From Prorocentrum cordatum (taxonomy: Eukaryota; Sar; Dinophyceae; Prorocentrales; Prorocentraceae), in assembly GCA_963575745.1 (NCBI GenBank), contig CAUYUJ010005697.1, forward strand, positions 1 to 59,362: 59,362 nucleotides of DNA, given 5' to 3'. Position 1 is the stretch's first letter. Every line of letters begins with the position of its first letter. Positions 1 through 10,194 of this stretch are shown piece after piece. Both the position numbers and the translations under genes were made by a program. The notes under the pieces were generated by a model that was not told where the DNA came from, made no database searches, and was given only the letters and a program-made list of their open reading frames with translations.

Positions 1-90
1 CCGAGCAGGTTCTGCCAGCCCCGAGGCCCGGCAAAGGCCCTGAGGCATAGAACATTGTGAAAAGATCGGGACGCCAGATGTCTGGACTCG

Positions 91-152
91 ATCCTCCTCC
101 TCCTCCTCCTCCTCCTCCTCCTCCTCCTCCTCCTCCTCCTCCTGCTCCTCCT
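91..152. repeat. CTC/TCC trinucleotide microsatellite
   Basis: Near-perfect run of TCC triplets grading into CTC/CCTCTCC. Simple low-complexity DNA with no sign of coding use. Confidence 0.9.
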
Positions 153-237
153 CTCCCTCGTAGCCCTCCCGAACCCTCGAGTCCAGCCCTACCTTGCTTC
201 GGAGCGCCAGGACGAAGTCGCGCGTGAACAGCTTCTG

Positions 238-618
238 CCTGATCTGGGAGGCGTTCCTCCTGGAGGGGAGGGGCTCCTCCTGGAGGGGAGGTCAGGCGAC
301 AGGTGAGGGGAGGGGAGGGGTTCCTCCTGGAGGGGAGGGGTTCCTCCTGGAGGGGTTCCACCTGGAGGGGAGGGGGTCCTCCTGGAGGGGAGGAGTTCCT
401 CCTGGAGGGGAGGGGCTCCTCCTGGAGGGGAGGGGAGGGCTGGAGGGAAGGGGAGGGCTGGAGGGCAGGGGTTCCCTCCTGGAGGGGAGGGGTTCCTCCT
501 GGAGGGGTTCCTCCTGGAGGGGAGGGGTTCCTCCTGGAGGGGAGGGGTTCCTCCTGGAGGGGTTCCACCTGGAGGGGAGGGGTTCCCTCCTGGAGGGGAG
601 GGGTTCCTCCTGTGAGCA
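238..618. repeat. Minisatellite built on CCTCCTGGAGGGGAGGGGTT
   Basis: About 20 imperfect tandem units of 14-20 bases in which TTCCTCCTGGAGGGGAGGGG recurs. CTCCTGGAG is an inverted repeat inside each unit. All apparent ORFs here are Gly/Glu/Pro repeats caused by the missing stops in GA-rich DNA, so I do not call genes. The phrase GCCTGATCTGGGRGGCGTTCC occurs at both edges (236 and 626). Confidence 0.85.
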
Positions 619-715
619 GCCTCTGCCTGATCTGGGGGGCGTTCCTCCTGGAGGGGAGGGCCTGGTCGGGGTGCCCGCTCCTGCCCTCTGCCCTTTGCCC
701 CCTGCCCCCTGCCCC

Positions 716-1055
716 TCGTGGAGTATCGAGGAGGAGGATCGAGGAGAAGGATCGAGGAGGAGGTCGAGGAGAGGAGGAGGAGGAGGAGGAGGAGGAGCGA
801 GGAGGATCGAGGAGGGGCTCTAGGAGGAGGTCGAGTGAGGGGGAGGAGGAGGAGGAGGAGGAGGATCGAGGAGGAGGAGGAGGAGGAGGATCGAGGAGGA
901 GGAGGAGGAGGAGGATCGAGAAGGATCGAGGAGGAGGAGGAGGATCGAGGAGTGTTATTTTATAGCAAGAGTGACTGGGTTCGAGGATCGAACGTGGAGG
1001 AGCAGGATCGAGGAGGAGGAGAAGGATCGAGGAGGAGGAGGAGGATCGAGGAGTG
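716..1055. repeat. GAG/GATCGAGGA purine-rich repeat
   Basis: Array of GAGGAGGATCGAGGAGG units, reappearing briefly at 1254-1295. The phrase GAGTGACTGGGT follows both at about 968 and 1316, showing the block is duplicated. Arg/Glu-rich ORFs on the plus strand are a by-product. Confidence 0.85.
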
Positions 1056-1624
1056 TTGATTAGGTATACACGCTGGTCGCTGAAAGCAGGTATTTCTGGT
1101 TTCCATATCCCAATCTACTTTAAGCGCCTTCCTACTTCAAGAATCGACACGCTCTTGCTGTGTGTTTTTTTATCCTCTGGGGGGGCCTGGACCCAATCAA
1201 CTTGATCCGCCTTCCTACTTCATGCTTTTACCTACTTCTTCCGACCGACGTGTATCGAGGAGAAGGATCGAGGAGGAGGATGAGGATGACCGAGGAGTGT
1301 TAATTAGGTATAACGAGAGTGACTGGGTCAGGCGGGTGGTCGTGTTATCGTTAACCAGCGTGCGTCGCGATCGACGCCGTGTGGCTCGAGTGATTGGTCG
1401 TTCACGCTCGTGTCGTTCGCATCGGTCGTAGAAAACATCTTTATCGTTCCCGTGCCTGTCCTCCCCGAGGACTTGCATGGTAGAGGAGCGGGGTTAACTC
1501 GTGAACGATGGCGGGTGCTGCCGCTGCCGCAATTGCTGTAGAGCCAGGAATCCGGGGCGTGAGTCAAATACGCCACAAGTCAGGGGCAGGTGCTTTAACC
1601 TGAACCTGGCCGGGTTTACAAAGT
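1056..1624. other. Stretch without a supported gene
   Basis: Apart from the short GA-rich relapse at 1254-1295, this is non-repetitive sequence. I see no ORF with plausible coding character, no RNA gene and no SL acceptor. Confidence 0.5.
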
Positions 1625-2775
1625 TGTGCCGCAGCTGCAGCCCTCCGAATTGCACCATGGAAAATCTGGGTTCCCAAAACGAATTGTTGAATCTCTCACA
1701 AACTTGTAAAAACCGACCACAGGTCACATTGTCCGCCCGGGCCGGGTGCGCCAACTGGGAGCTGGCGGTAAACCGTCAACCAGGTTACCGCCAGGGCCCT
1801 CGTAGAGCTCTTCACACTTCGAAAGAGGCTCAGAATACGACGAGAAAGCCCTCGAATATCAGCTTAAAACTCAAAACATGTATTTTTCGTTTCAAACGGG
1901 ACTACGTCCGCCAAGTGTTTGAATAGTAATACTGAAGCTAGAGACCTGAGAATTCGACAGGCAAACGCGTCATAATCCAGTACAGGTGCGGAGGATACTG
2001 GAGCTGTGTAGTTCGCTTCCTTATTTCGTTAATTTCACGAAACCAGTAACATCTGGGAACATGCATCCCGACGGCCGATGGTTCCTCGTGATTTTCGAGA
2101 GGTGCACTACAGCTGCAGCCCTCAGACTTTTACCACAGAGCGCGCCATAATACACTACAGGGAATAAACATCGGTTTCAAAACGAATTGTCAAATCTCTC
2201 AGAATCTTCAAAAAACCGACCCCAGGTCGTCACATTGTTCGCCCGGGCCGGGTGGGCCAACTGGGAGCCGGCGGTAAACCGTCAACCAGATTAAGATTAC
2301 CGCCAGGGCCCTCGTAGAGTTTTACACTTGGAGAGAAGCTCAGAATAAAAGAGAACGCCCTCGAATACAGCTTAAAACATAGAAACATGTATTTTTCGTT
2401 TCAAACGAGACTACGTCCGCCAAGTGATTTAGTAGTAATACTCAAGCTAGAGACCTGAGTATTCGACAGGCGAACGCGTCATAATCTACTACAGACGCAG
2501 AGGATACTTGAGCTGTGTAGTTCGCTCCTTGCTTTCTTCAAGTTCACGAAATCTTCACCATCTGGAAAAATGCTTCCCGACCACGGATCGTTCCCCCCAA
2601 CTTTCGAGAGCTGCGCTACAGCTACAGCCCTCAGACTTTCACCACAAAGCGCGTCATAATCCACTACAGGGAATGAACATCGTTTTTTCCAACGAATTGT
2701 CAAATCTGTCACAACCTTCAAAAAATCGACCCCAGGTTGCCACATTGTTCGCCCGGGCCGGGTGGGCCAACTAGC
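1625..2775. repeat. ~505-bp tandem repeat, 2.2 copies
   Basis: The anchor AACGAATTGT-AAATCT begins at 1678, 2181 and 2691, giving periods of 503 and 510 bases. Copies share the blocks CGCCCGGGCCGGGT, GTAAACCGTCAACCAG, ATGTATTTTTCGTTTCAAAC and CTACGTCCGCCAAGTG. Scattered indels and stops break every frame. The third copy is cut off at 2775, where the GAGCTC repeat begins. Confidence 0.85.
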
Positions 2776-3010
2776 TCCACCCCGCGCCGGAATTCTTTTA
2801 GCTCATCGATGCCGAACAGCTCTACGAGGTACTAGCTGCACCCCGCGCCGGAATTCCTCTAGCTCATCGGTGCCGAAGAGCTCTACGAGGTACTAGCTCC
2901 ACCCCGCGCTGGAATACCTCTAGCACATCGATGCCGCAGAGCTCTACAAGGTACTAGCTCCACCCCGCGCCGGAATTCCCCTAGCTCGTCGATGCCGGAG
3001 AGCTTTACGA
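2773..3010. repeat. ~60-bp GAGCTC/GAATTC dispersed tandem repeat
   Basis: Four units of about 60 bases, each with the order CTAGCTCCACCCCGCGCCGG, GAATTC, CTCTAGCTCATCGATGCC, GAGCTCTACGAGGT. The same unit, in either orientation, recurs at 3481-3605, 3780-3990, 9084-9604 and 14728-15248. It is the sequence into which the retrocopied gene was inserted. Confidence 0.85.
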
Positions 3011-3402
3011 GGTATCACTCTCTAGCAGCGCCGCTTCGCTCTCAGGGAAGTTCTACGACTTATTACACTCCAGCTTCGCCGTCTCGCGCTTAGGGGAGCT
3101 TTACGAGTCATTACATTAAGTCGATTGCCGACGTCTTTTGTAGTCATATTGCAGCTGCTGGGCTCATAGCGAGATGACGAACGGAGCATGACTCGCTGCG
3201 TGACACAGAGAAAGCTCATGCCAGCTGAGATTTTCTAAGAACATCGACTTGAATCCCCGAAACATGAAATTTATGGTGTCAGCAATAAGTTGATCAGTTC
3301 CTCCTAGTGTTTAGATCGAAATATTGCACCTACAGATTCAATATTGAGATGGCGAGCGCGGCATGACTTGCTACAGGGAAGAAAAAACGCGTTTCTAAAT
3401 AT
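3011..3402. other. Degenerate repeat-derived spacer, no gene
   Basis: Contains CTCTAGCNNCGCCGCTTCGCTC and ACGAGTYATTAC blocks that recur better preserved at 3605-3655, 9205-9255 and 14850-14900. No supported coding sequence. Confidence 0.5.
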
Positions 3403-3480
3403 AACCTTTCCAACCTCTTCAAATCTCAAGAAAACCGAGCCCATGTAGTCACATCTTCTTTCCGGGACGGGTGGCCCAAC

Positions 3481-4004
3481 TAGCTCCATCCCGCGCCGGA
3501 ATTCTTCTAGCTCATCGATGCCGAGGAGCTCTACAAGGTACTCGCTCCACCCTGCGCCGGAATTCCTCTAGCTCATCGATACCGAAGAGCTCTACGAGGT
3601 ATTACTCTCTAGCTTCGCCGCTTCGCTCCTAGGGAAGCTCTACGAGTTATTACGGAGTTCAAGTCGTTGTTCAGTTGTAGCTCTGTTAGCAGACCAATCG
3701 CAGACGTCCCCAAACTGTAGAGCACTCCGTCTGTTGATTTCCTGGCGGTGTATCCAAACCGTCCCTCATGTACCCCGTAGAGCTCCTTCGGCGGTCGATT
3801 GGGCTGGAGATTCCGGCGCGGGGGGGCGGGGTGCAGCTGGTACCTCGTAGAGCTCGTCGACGCTCGTAGAGCTTCTCGACGTACCTCGTAGAGTCTTCGT
3901 ATACCTCTTAGACTCTTCGGCATACCTCAGTAGAGCTCGTGCTTCGATGACTAGAGAAGTAACTTCGTATAGCTCCTCGGTATAACAAAGAGCTAAGGAT
4001 TCGG
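3481..4004. repeat. GAGCTC/GAATTC repeats upstream of SL copy 1
   Basis: Two forward units (3481-3605), a unique-looking block (3605-3780), then reverse-orientation units with GGTACCTCGTAGAGCTCGTC. The last bases before the SL, AAAGAGCTAAGGATTCGG, are a decayed form of the flank seen intact before SL copies 2 and 3. Confidence 0.8.
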
Positions 4005-4041
4005 TCCGTAGCCATTTTGGCTCAAGCTATTTTGGCTCAAG
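4005..4041 (+). other. Genomic spliced-leader relic pair, copy 1
   Basis: Bases 4005-4026 are the full 22-nt dinoflagellate SL, including the CCGTAGCC start and GGCTCAAG end. Bases 4029-4041 repeat its last 13 nt. In dinoflagellates the SL is added to mRNA by trans-splicing. A genomic SL joined to a gene therefore marks a reintegrated cDNA, and a second truncated SL marks an earlier round. Confidence 0.93.
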
Positions 4042-4132
4042 CTGCCCGCCGTCAGGGGCAGCAGCAAAGGACGCATCCTCAGGATACTGTATCGCCTCTT
4101 TTCAGACTTACTACCTAGTTCGCGTCAGACTG

Positions 4133-4591
4133 ATGGCCGCGCCGGTGAAACTCGCCATCGCGCTCGCGGCAGCCGCCATGGCAAGCGAGGAGGGTTCCGA
4201 CTCCAACCTCATGCAGTTAATTGCGGCGGGCGAGACGCAGGTGGAGACGAAGAAGAGTTCAGTCAGCTGTTTTTTCACGATGGACAACAACGTCTACGGT
4301 GTGTATTTGGGCAGTACAGCACTCAGCACCAGCGGAAATCGGAACAACTGGGAAAGAGTCAAGACTGTCACGTTCACTCCTGACGGGAATTACTTAACAA
4401 TTTCTGGGTATGATTTTGAGGGATCTATGTGCACGACTGGTGGCTTCGCTATCGACTGCACCAATGGTGTAAATGGGAACTCAGGGTGGCAGGCTTACGG
4501 CAGTTCGAGCACCATTGATTACACCCACCAAACGGGCGGTGGGAGTTCCTGGGACGTTCCTTCCAGTTCGGGAAGCGGGTTTTATCCGTAA
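4133..4591 (+). CDS. Secreted protein ORF A, copy 1 (5' part of a GDPHL-type gene?)
   Basis: 152 residues from the first ATG after the SL, with about 90 nt of 5' leader. Residues 1-18 (MAAPVKLAIALAAAAMAS) look like a cleavable signal peptide. A ~90-residue domain follows with CFFTMDNNVYGVYLG, NRNNWERV, DGNYLTISGYD, an SMCTTGGFAIDC cysteine pair and SGWQAYGSSS. It ends in a Gly/Ser tail and FYP. The order DNxYxVYxG...NNW...WQAYGSS suggests a secreted ligand-binding beta-sandwich; I cannot name the family. The stop codon lies inside GTAAGGG (4588), a good 5' splice site conserved in all three copies. The ORF may therefore be an exon joined to the GDPHL ORF downstream rather than a complete protein. 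Best-preserved version along with copy 3. Confidence 0.75.
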   Translation: MAAPVKLAIALAAAAMASEEGSDSNLMQLIAAGETQVETKKSSVSCFFTMDNNVYGVYLGSTALSTSGNRNNWERVKTVTFTPDGNYLTISGYDFEGSMCTTGGFAIDCTNGVNGNSGWQAYGSSSTIDYTHQTGGGSSWDVPSSSGSGFYP

Positions 4592-4854
4592 GGGCTTCGC
4601 CCCCTGCCGCCGGCCCCCTCTCTCGGAGAATGGGCCATGGAAGAGCTAAGTCATGAGGCTTTGGCGCTGTCGTGCAGCAGTATCGAACTTCATGCGAGGC
4701 CGATTCGCAATCGGCAAAACCAACTGATCACAAGAGGGGTTACACACCTGCTATTGGTAACGTGTATGGTGTTACGGGCTTGGTTACCACACCTGCGATT
4801 CAGGGCGAGGGAGTTCCTCGCGCGTTTGGGTTACCACGCCTTGCGATGGATGTG

Positions 4855-6252
4855 CGTGAAGGGTGGCACCGAATTTCAGAAATGTAGCAAATCCCCTGTG
4901 TTTTTGGACCCTGACCCCGCGGATCTGCGTAAGGGGTGGCGCCAAATTTCAGACATGTGGCAAATCCCCTGTGTTTTGGGACCCTGACCCCGCGGATCTG
5001 CGTGAGGGGTGGCACCGGATTTCAGAAATGTAGCAAATCCCCTGTGTTTTTGGACCCTGACCCCGCGGATCTGCGTGAGGGGTGGCGCCGAATTTCAGAA
5101 ATGTGGCAAATCCCCTGTGTTTTGGGACCCTGACCTTGCGGATCTGCGTGAGGGGTGGCACCGAATTTCAGAAATGTAGGAAATCCCATGTGTTTTTGGA
5201 CCCTGACCCCGCGGATCTGCGTGAGGGGTGGCGCCGAATTTCAGAAATGTGGCAAATCCCGTGTGTTTTTGGACCCTGACCCCGCGGATCTGCGTGAGAG
5301 GTGGCACCGGATTTCAGAAATGTAGCAAATTCCATGTGTTTTTGGACCCTGACCCCGCGGATCTGCGTGAGGGGTGGCGCCGGATTTCAGAAATGTGGCA
5401 AATCCCGTGTGTTTTTGGACCCTGACCCCGCGGATCTGCGTGAGAGGTGGCACCGGATTTCAGAAATGTAGCAAATCGCATGTGTTTTTGGACCCTGACC
5501 CCGCGGATCTGCGTAAGAGGTGGCGCCAAATTTCAGACATGTGGCAAATCCCATGTGTTTTGGGACCCTGACCCCGCGGATCTGCGTGAGAGGTGGCACC
5601 GAATTTCAGAAATGTAGCAAATCCCCTGTGTTTTTGGACCCTGACCCCGCGGATCTGCGTGAGGGGTGGCACCGAATTTCAGAAATGTGGCAAATCCCCT
5701 GTGTTTTTGGACCCTGACCCCGCGGATCTGCGTGAGGGGTGGCACCGAATTTCAGAAATGTGGCAAATCCCATTTGTTTTTGGACCCTGACCCCGCGGAT
5801 CTGCGTGAGGGGTGGCACCGAATTTCAGAAATGTGGCAAATCCCCTGTGTTTTTGGACCCTGACCCCGCGGATCTGCGTGAGGGGTGGCACCGAATTTCA
5901 GAAATGTGGCAAATCCCTTGTGTTTTTGGACCCTGACCCAGCGGATCTGCGTGAGGGGTGGCACCGAATTTCAGAAATGTGGCAAATCCCTTGTGTTTTT
6001 GGACCCTGACCCCGCGGATCTGCGTGAGGGGTGGCACCGAATTTCAGAAATGTGGCAAATCCCCTGTGTTTTGGGACCCTGACCCCGCGGATCTGCGTGA
6101 GGGGTGGCACCGAATTTCAGAAATGTGGCAAATCCCATGTGTTTTTGGACCCTGACCCCGCGGATCTGCGTGAGGGGTGGCACCGAATTTCAGAAATGTG
6201 GCAAATCCAGTGTGTTTTTGGACCCTGACCCCGCGGATCTGCGTGAGGGGTG
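4855..6252 (+). repeat. 73-bp satellite array 1, ~19 copies
   Basis: Unit: GGCACCGAATTTCAGAAATG, TGGCAAATCCCCTGTGTTTT, TGGACCCTGACCCCGCGGAT, CTGCGTGAGGGGT. From 4865 to about 5660 alternate units differ consistently (GCACC/ATGTAGC versus GCGCC/ATGTGGC), making a 146-bp dimer. Later units are homogeneous monomers. The period is not a multiple of 3, and each frame closes within about 65 codons, so it is non-coding. Every unit contains TTTCAG and GTGAGG, which resemble an acceptor and a donor. Confidence 0.95.
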
Positions 6253-6609
6253 TCGATTTCGAGCCCCCCCCAGCAATTCAGACAACGCGCCCAGGTGAGG
6301 CTAAAAATTCTGTTTGGGCCTCCCCCCCCTCGCGCGGTCAATCAACTAGTTACAGTATACAGCAAGAAGTAAAATCATCTATTTACATTAACCAGCAGAA
6401 ACAGAACTGTAAAAACACTGGAAAACTAACAAGTCAACTGGTAAGGAACGCATGAACTCGACAGCTACACTACTCCTGGTGGCCCCACAAGGGGGCCTGC
6501 AGGATTTGCCCTCCATTCCATGATCGCCCAACATCGGCAGCTTGCTCCCAAACACTGCGCTTACCTGGAGTACAACTTCGGGGGCGACGCCGAGCACGAC
6601 GCCACCTGA
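6253..6609. other. Unique spacer between array and GDPHL ORF, copy 1
   Basis: Shared with the other units (CTCGCGCGGTCAATCAACTA, GGTGGCCCCACAAGGGGGCC). Units 2 and 3 contain a ~28-bp internal duplication of the CAACTAGTTACAGTAACCAGC phrase that unit 1 lacks. If ORF A and the GDPHL ORF are exons of one gene, this holds the 3' end of the intron. No acceptor that restores frame could be fixed. Confidence 0.5.
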
Positions 6610-7335
6610 CGCCAAGTTCCTAGGCCCAGCCCGACGCCGTCACCAAGTCCGACGCCGACGCCAAGTCCGACGCCGACGCCAACGTCGGCACCGACCCTGG
6701 CACCAACGCCTTCGCCTACGCCGGCCCCGTCGCCAGCCCCGACGCCGACACCAACACCGTTGCCTACGCCGGCACCATCGCCGGCGCCGGCGCCCGCGCC
6801 GTCGCCAGCATCGACGCAGGTGGCCGCCACCAGCGACCCACACCTGCAGAATGTATTCGGTCAGCGGTTCGACTTGGCGAAGCCGGGCAAGTCTATTTTG
6901 GTCAGCATTCCACGCGGAAAGCCCGTCGAGGACACGCTGTTTGTTGTACAGGCCGACGCACGTCGATTGGGAGCACGGCGCTCGGATATTTATTTCCAGG
7001 AGGTCAACGTCACAGGGGCGTGGGCAGACAAGGCGCAGCCCGGAGGCTTCCACTTCAACACCCGCGGCGCGCGCGACAACAAGCCGAAGTGGGTGAACTT
7101 CGGGCCAGTGGAGCTCAAAGTCGTCCACTGTCACACTGGCGAGGGGCAGAGGTATTTGAACGTCTACCTTGAGAACCTTGGGCGCGCTGGGTTTCACGTC
7201 GGAGGGCTGCTGGGCGAGGATGATTACACGGAGGCGGCGGCGCCCGAGGCAGGGTGCCAGACGACGATGTCCCTATTGGCGCGGCTGGATGGTCATGCTG
7301 CGCATCGGCAGGGCTCCACGGCAATCGTTTACTAA
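6610..7335 (+). pseudogene. Pro/Thr linker plus GDPHL (VWD-like) domain, copy 1, 5' end broken
   Basis: Open frame after an in-frame TGA at 6607. A ~65-residue [15 protein letters not shown] linker leads into [20 protein letters not shown], then [70 protein letters not shown] and a Cys-containing tail ending IVY. Proteins starting such a module with GDPHL resemble the von Willebrand factor type D domain and are common secreted proteins in dinoflagellates. Here Gly of GDPHL is Ser. The linker start, intact in copy 2, is interrupted by TGA and a TAGG change near 6607-6632, so I score this copy as damaged. Confidence 0.6.
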
Positions 7336-7551
7336 GTCTGCCTTTCCTTCCATGGTACATGATTATATTCAGTGCAACGTCCTCCCCTGCCGAATGTTCT
7401 GCGCAATGCAGAGCGCCGCACCTCGAGTTGTAGCTGTCTGGCCTCTCGACCCTCGTCAGCTTGCCACCGAGTGCAGGACAAAACTCTTTTTTGCCATTTT
7501 TGTTGTCACCTTCATGTCTCTTCCGCGTGTCCATTGCCCTGCTAGTTTGCT

Positions 7552-7582
<31 letters not shown>

Positions 7583-7799
7583 TCTGACGCCCCGCAAACT
7601 TTCGCAGGAGGCGATCCATGGATCCGGCGCTCTCGCAGCTACCACTGTCGAGAAAGACAGCGCTGCGTAGGTGCACACAACTTCTTTCATCTGGCCCAAG
7701 CTAATACGGTGCTCAGTTGCTTCAGGTGAGCGCCCTCGCGGCTGGACGTGGACTTTGGCCACCTCCAGCAGCGCAGACGTTGGCCAATTCCAGCCACTG
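7336..7799 (+). other. Shared 3' region of the GDPHL gene, copy 1
   Basis: Follows the stop codon and runs to the A-tract. It contains a CT dinucleotide run (7551-7580) and is conserved in units 2 and 3. If the A-tract is a fossil poly(A) tail, this is the 3' UTR. No extra ORF looks coding. Confidence 0.5.
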
Positions 7800-7834
7800 A
7801 AAAAAAAACAAAAAAAGAGCTAGAGGAATTCGGG
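7800..7834 (+). other. A-tract and 3' target-site copy, copy 1
   Basis: Seventeen bases of A with one C (7800-7816) run directly into AGAGCTAGAGGAATTCGGG. The same string abuts the SL in copies 2 and 3. Downstream, CGCAGGGTGGGGGTCC resembles CGCGGGGTGCAGCTGG, the normal continuation of the GAATTC repeat, as expected if one repeat unit was split by insertion. Confidence 0.7.
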
Positions 7835-9002
7835 CGCAGGGTGGGGGTCCAGGGGAGGGGGGAGGGGCGGAGGGATGAGTGTTCATGGCCGCCTGGGGGC
7901 GTCTTGGAGGCCTCTTGGGCGCTTCTTGGGCCGTCTTGGGCGCTCAAGACGGTCCAAGAGGGGTCCAAGACGGCTCCAAGACGGTCCAACATGCCCAAGA
8001 CGGCCCAAAGACGGCCCAAGAGGCTTCCGAGACGCCCCGAGAGGCGCCCAACAGGCGCCCCAAGAGGTCCCTAGAGACCAACATCATTAATTGTCTTATG
8101 AAAAGCGTGCATTTTTAGCATACACGCAGGTTCACTCCTCACGGCGTGGTTGCGGCGTTGACGACGCCCAAGAGTCCCACAGATCGCCCCAAAACGGGGC
8201 CCCGAGGCTCCCAATAGGCCCCAACACGGCCCAAGATGGTCGCAAGAACGGCCCCAGAGGCGCCCAAGAGGGCCCCAAGACGGCCTCAGGAGGGGGACCA
8301 CGAATTGAAAAGTCTAGCCTTTCGCCCCAAAAACTCCCAGGAGGCCCCAAGAGCCCTCCAAGAAGTACCCAGAGGCCCCCAAGAGGCGTCCCAAGAGGCG
8401 CTCAGGATGCCAAAATCATGGAATTCCGATGGGAAAAATTTCACTGTTAGCATACACGGCTTTTCAGCTTTCACGGCGTTGACGACCGCCCAAGAGGCCC
8501 CCAAGGCCGCCCCAAGACGGCCCAGAGGCTCCCACGAGGGCCCCAATTCGGCCCCAGAGTGCGTCCCAAGAACGCTTCAAGATTTGCCCCAAAGATGCCA
8601 ATTTGAAGGGGCCACGAATTTGAACTACCTCAGATGGACCTGCTAGCATGCCGCGCCTCCCCAGGAGGCCCCAAGAACCTTCCAAGAAGCCCCAAGAGGC
8701 CCCCAGAGGCTCCAAAGAGGCCCCCAGGAGGCCAAAATCATTGATCTCTTATCGGGAAACGTGCATTTTTAGCATACACGGCTTTTCGGCTTTCACCGCG
8801 TTGAAGGCGGTCCGAGAGGCCCCCAAGATCGCCCCAAGACGGCCCAAGAGGCTCCCAAGAGGCCGACAAAACGGCCCAAGAGGGCCCCGAGACGGCCCAA
8901 AAGGCACCCAAGACGGCCCAAGAGGGCCCCAGGATGGCCGCAAGAGGGAGACCACGAATTGAAAAGTCTAGCCTTTCGCCCCAAGAAGCTCCCAGGAGGC
9001 CA
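7835..9002. repeat. AAGACGGCCCAAGAGGC degenerate repeat tract, unit 1
   Basis: Irregular ~10-11-base beats of CAAGAGGCCC/CAAGACGGCCC. Islands are repeated 2-4 times: GTGCATTTTTAGCATACACG, GGCTTTTCGGCTTTSACGGC and GACCACGAATTGAAAAGTCT. ORFs of Arg/Pro/Gly/Trp composition on both strands are artefacts. Related tracts lie at 13507-14646, 18982-20580, 22390-22760, 28680-29780, 35715-35820 and 58790-59362. Confidence 0.9.
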
Positions 9003-9083
9003 AACCTTTCGAACCTCTGTCAAATCTCAAGAAAACCGAGCCCATGTAGTCACATCTTCTTTCCGGGACGGGTGGCCCAACTA

Positions 9084-9604
9084 GCTCCATCCCGCGCCGG
9101 AATTCTTCTAGCTCATCGATGTCGAGGAGCTCTACGAGGTACTCGCTCCGCCCTGCGCCGGAATTCCTCTAGCTCATCGATACCGAAGAGCTCTACGAGG
9201 TATTACTCTCTAGCTTCGCCGCTTCGCTCCTAGGGAAACTCTACGAGTTATTACGGAGTTCAAGTCGTTGTTCAGTTGTAGCTCTGTTAGCAGACCAATC
9301 GCAGACGTCCCCAAACTGTAGAGCACTCCGTCTGTTGATTTCCTGGCGGTGTATCCAAACCGTCCCTCATGTACCCCGTAGAGCTCTTCGGCGTCGATGA
9401 GCTGGAGGAATTCCGGCGCGGGGTGCAGCTGGTACCTCGTAGAGCTCGTCGACATACCTCGTAGAGCTTCTCGACATACCTCGTAGAGCTCTCCGGTATA
9501 CCTCTTAGAGCTCTTCGGCATACCTCGTAGAGCTCGTCGGCTTCGATGAGCTAGAGGAATACCTCGTAGAGCTCTCGGTATACAAAGAGCTAGAGGAATT
9601 CGGG
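9084..9604. repeat. GAGCTC/GAATTC repeats upstream of SL copy 2
   Basis: Two forward units followed by about six reverse-orientation units (TACCTCGTAGAGCTCKTCGR). Ends with AAAGAGCTAGAGGAATTCGG plus G (9584-9604) directly against the SL. This is the 5' copy of the inferred target-site duplication. Confidence 0.85.
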
Positions 9605-9641
9605 TCCGTAGCCATTTTGGCTCAAGCTATTTTGGCTCAAG
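9605..9641 (+). other. Genomic spliced-leader relic pair, copy 2
   Basis: Full SL at 9605-9626 and 13-nt truncated SL at 9629-9641, identical to copy 1 in every base. Confidence 0.93.
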
Positions 9642-9732
9642 CTGCCCGCCGTCAGGGGCAGCAGCAAAGGACGCATCCTCAGGATACTGTATCGCCTCTT
9701 TCCAGACTTACTACCTAGTTCGCGTCAGACTG

Positions 9733-10194
9733 ATGGCCGCGCCGGTGAAACTCGCCATCGCGCTTGTGGCAGCCGCCATTGCAAGCGAGGAGGGTTCCGA
9801 CTCCAACCTCATGCAGTTAACTGCGGCGGGCGAGACGCAGGTGGAGACGAAGAAGAGTTCAGTCAGCTGTTTTTTCACGATGGACAACAACGTCTACGGT
9901 GTGTATTTGGGCAGTACGGCACTCAGCACCAGCGGAAATCGGAACAACTGGGAAAGAGTCAAGACTGTCACGTTCACTCCTGACGGGAATTACTTAACAA
10001 TTTCTGGGTATGATTTTGAGGGATCTATGTGCACGACTGGTGGCTTCGCTATCGACTGCACCAATGGTGTGGATGGGAACTCAGGGTGGCAGGCTTACGG
10101 CAGTTCGAGCACCATTGATTACAACCCACCAAACGGGCGTTGGAGTTTCCTGGGACGTCCTTGGATGTCGGGGAAGCGGGTTTTCCATCCGTAA
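9733..10194 (+). CDS. Secreted protein ORF A, copy 2, altered C-terminus
   Basis: 153 residues. Residues 1-130 match copies 1 and 3, with the changes A12V, M16I and I30T relative to copy 1. From about residue 131 the sequence is frame-shifted: YNPPNGRWSFLGRPW replaces YTHQTGGGSSWDVPS, and the ORF ends GKRVFHP. Small compensating indels put the end back near the same place, and the GTAAGG donor-like site (10191) is kept in the same phase. The signal peptide is intact, so a secreted product could still be made. The altered tail implies relaxed constraint or sequencing error. Confidence 0.65.
   Translation: MAAPVKLAIALVAAAIASEEGSDSNLMQLTAAGETQVETKKSSVSCFFTMDNNVYGVYLGSTALSTSGNRNNWERVKTVTFTPDGNYLTISGYDFEGSMCTTGGFAIDCTNGVDGNSGWQAYGSSSTIDYNPPNGRWSFLGRPWMSGKRVFHP

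Larger units (their letters stand above)
4005..7816 (+). mobile_element. Retroposed mRNA copy 1 (SL to A-tract)
   Basis: Begins exactly at the 5' end of the SL and ends with an A-rich tract (7800-7816). The 3' flank AAAGAGCTAGAGGAATTCGG (7814-7833) matches the intact 5' flanks of copies 2 and 3. The 5' flank of this copy is decayed. Reverse transcription of a trans-spliced mRNA followed by insertion explains all three marks. The 73-bp array inside is unexpected in a spliced mRNA (see findings). Confidence 0.65.
3403..9002 (+). repeat. Segmental unit 1 of a 5.6-kb tandem triplication
   Basis: Starts with AACCTTTC at 3403-3410. The same motif begins unit 2 (9003) and unit 3 (14647), giving periods of 5600 and 5644 bases. 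Gene order inside the unit is GAGCTC repeats, SL pair, ORF A, 73-bp array, Pro/Thr-GDPHL ORF, A-tract, AAGACGGCCC repeats. Unit 1 is the most diverged, notably at 3780-4004 and 8106-8650. This suggests the other two are more recent duplicates of each other. Confidence 0.9.

Noticed and set aside
1501-1926. 141-codon ORF in the 505-bp repeat
   Set aside because: Homologous positions in the second and third repeat copies contain stops and indels.
4800-6341. Dozens of 65-70-codon ORFs on both strands in the 73-bp arrays
   Set aside because: Each is one lap of the satellite through a frame; identical peptides recur every 73 bases.
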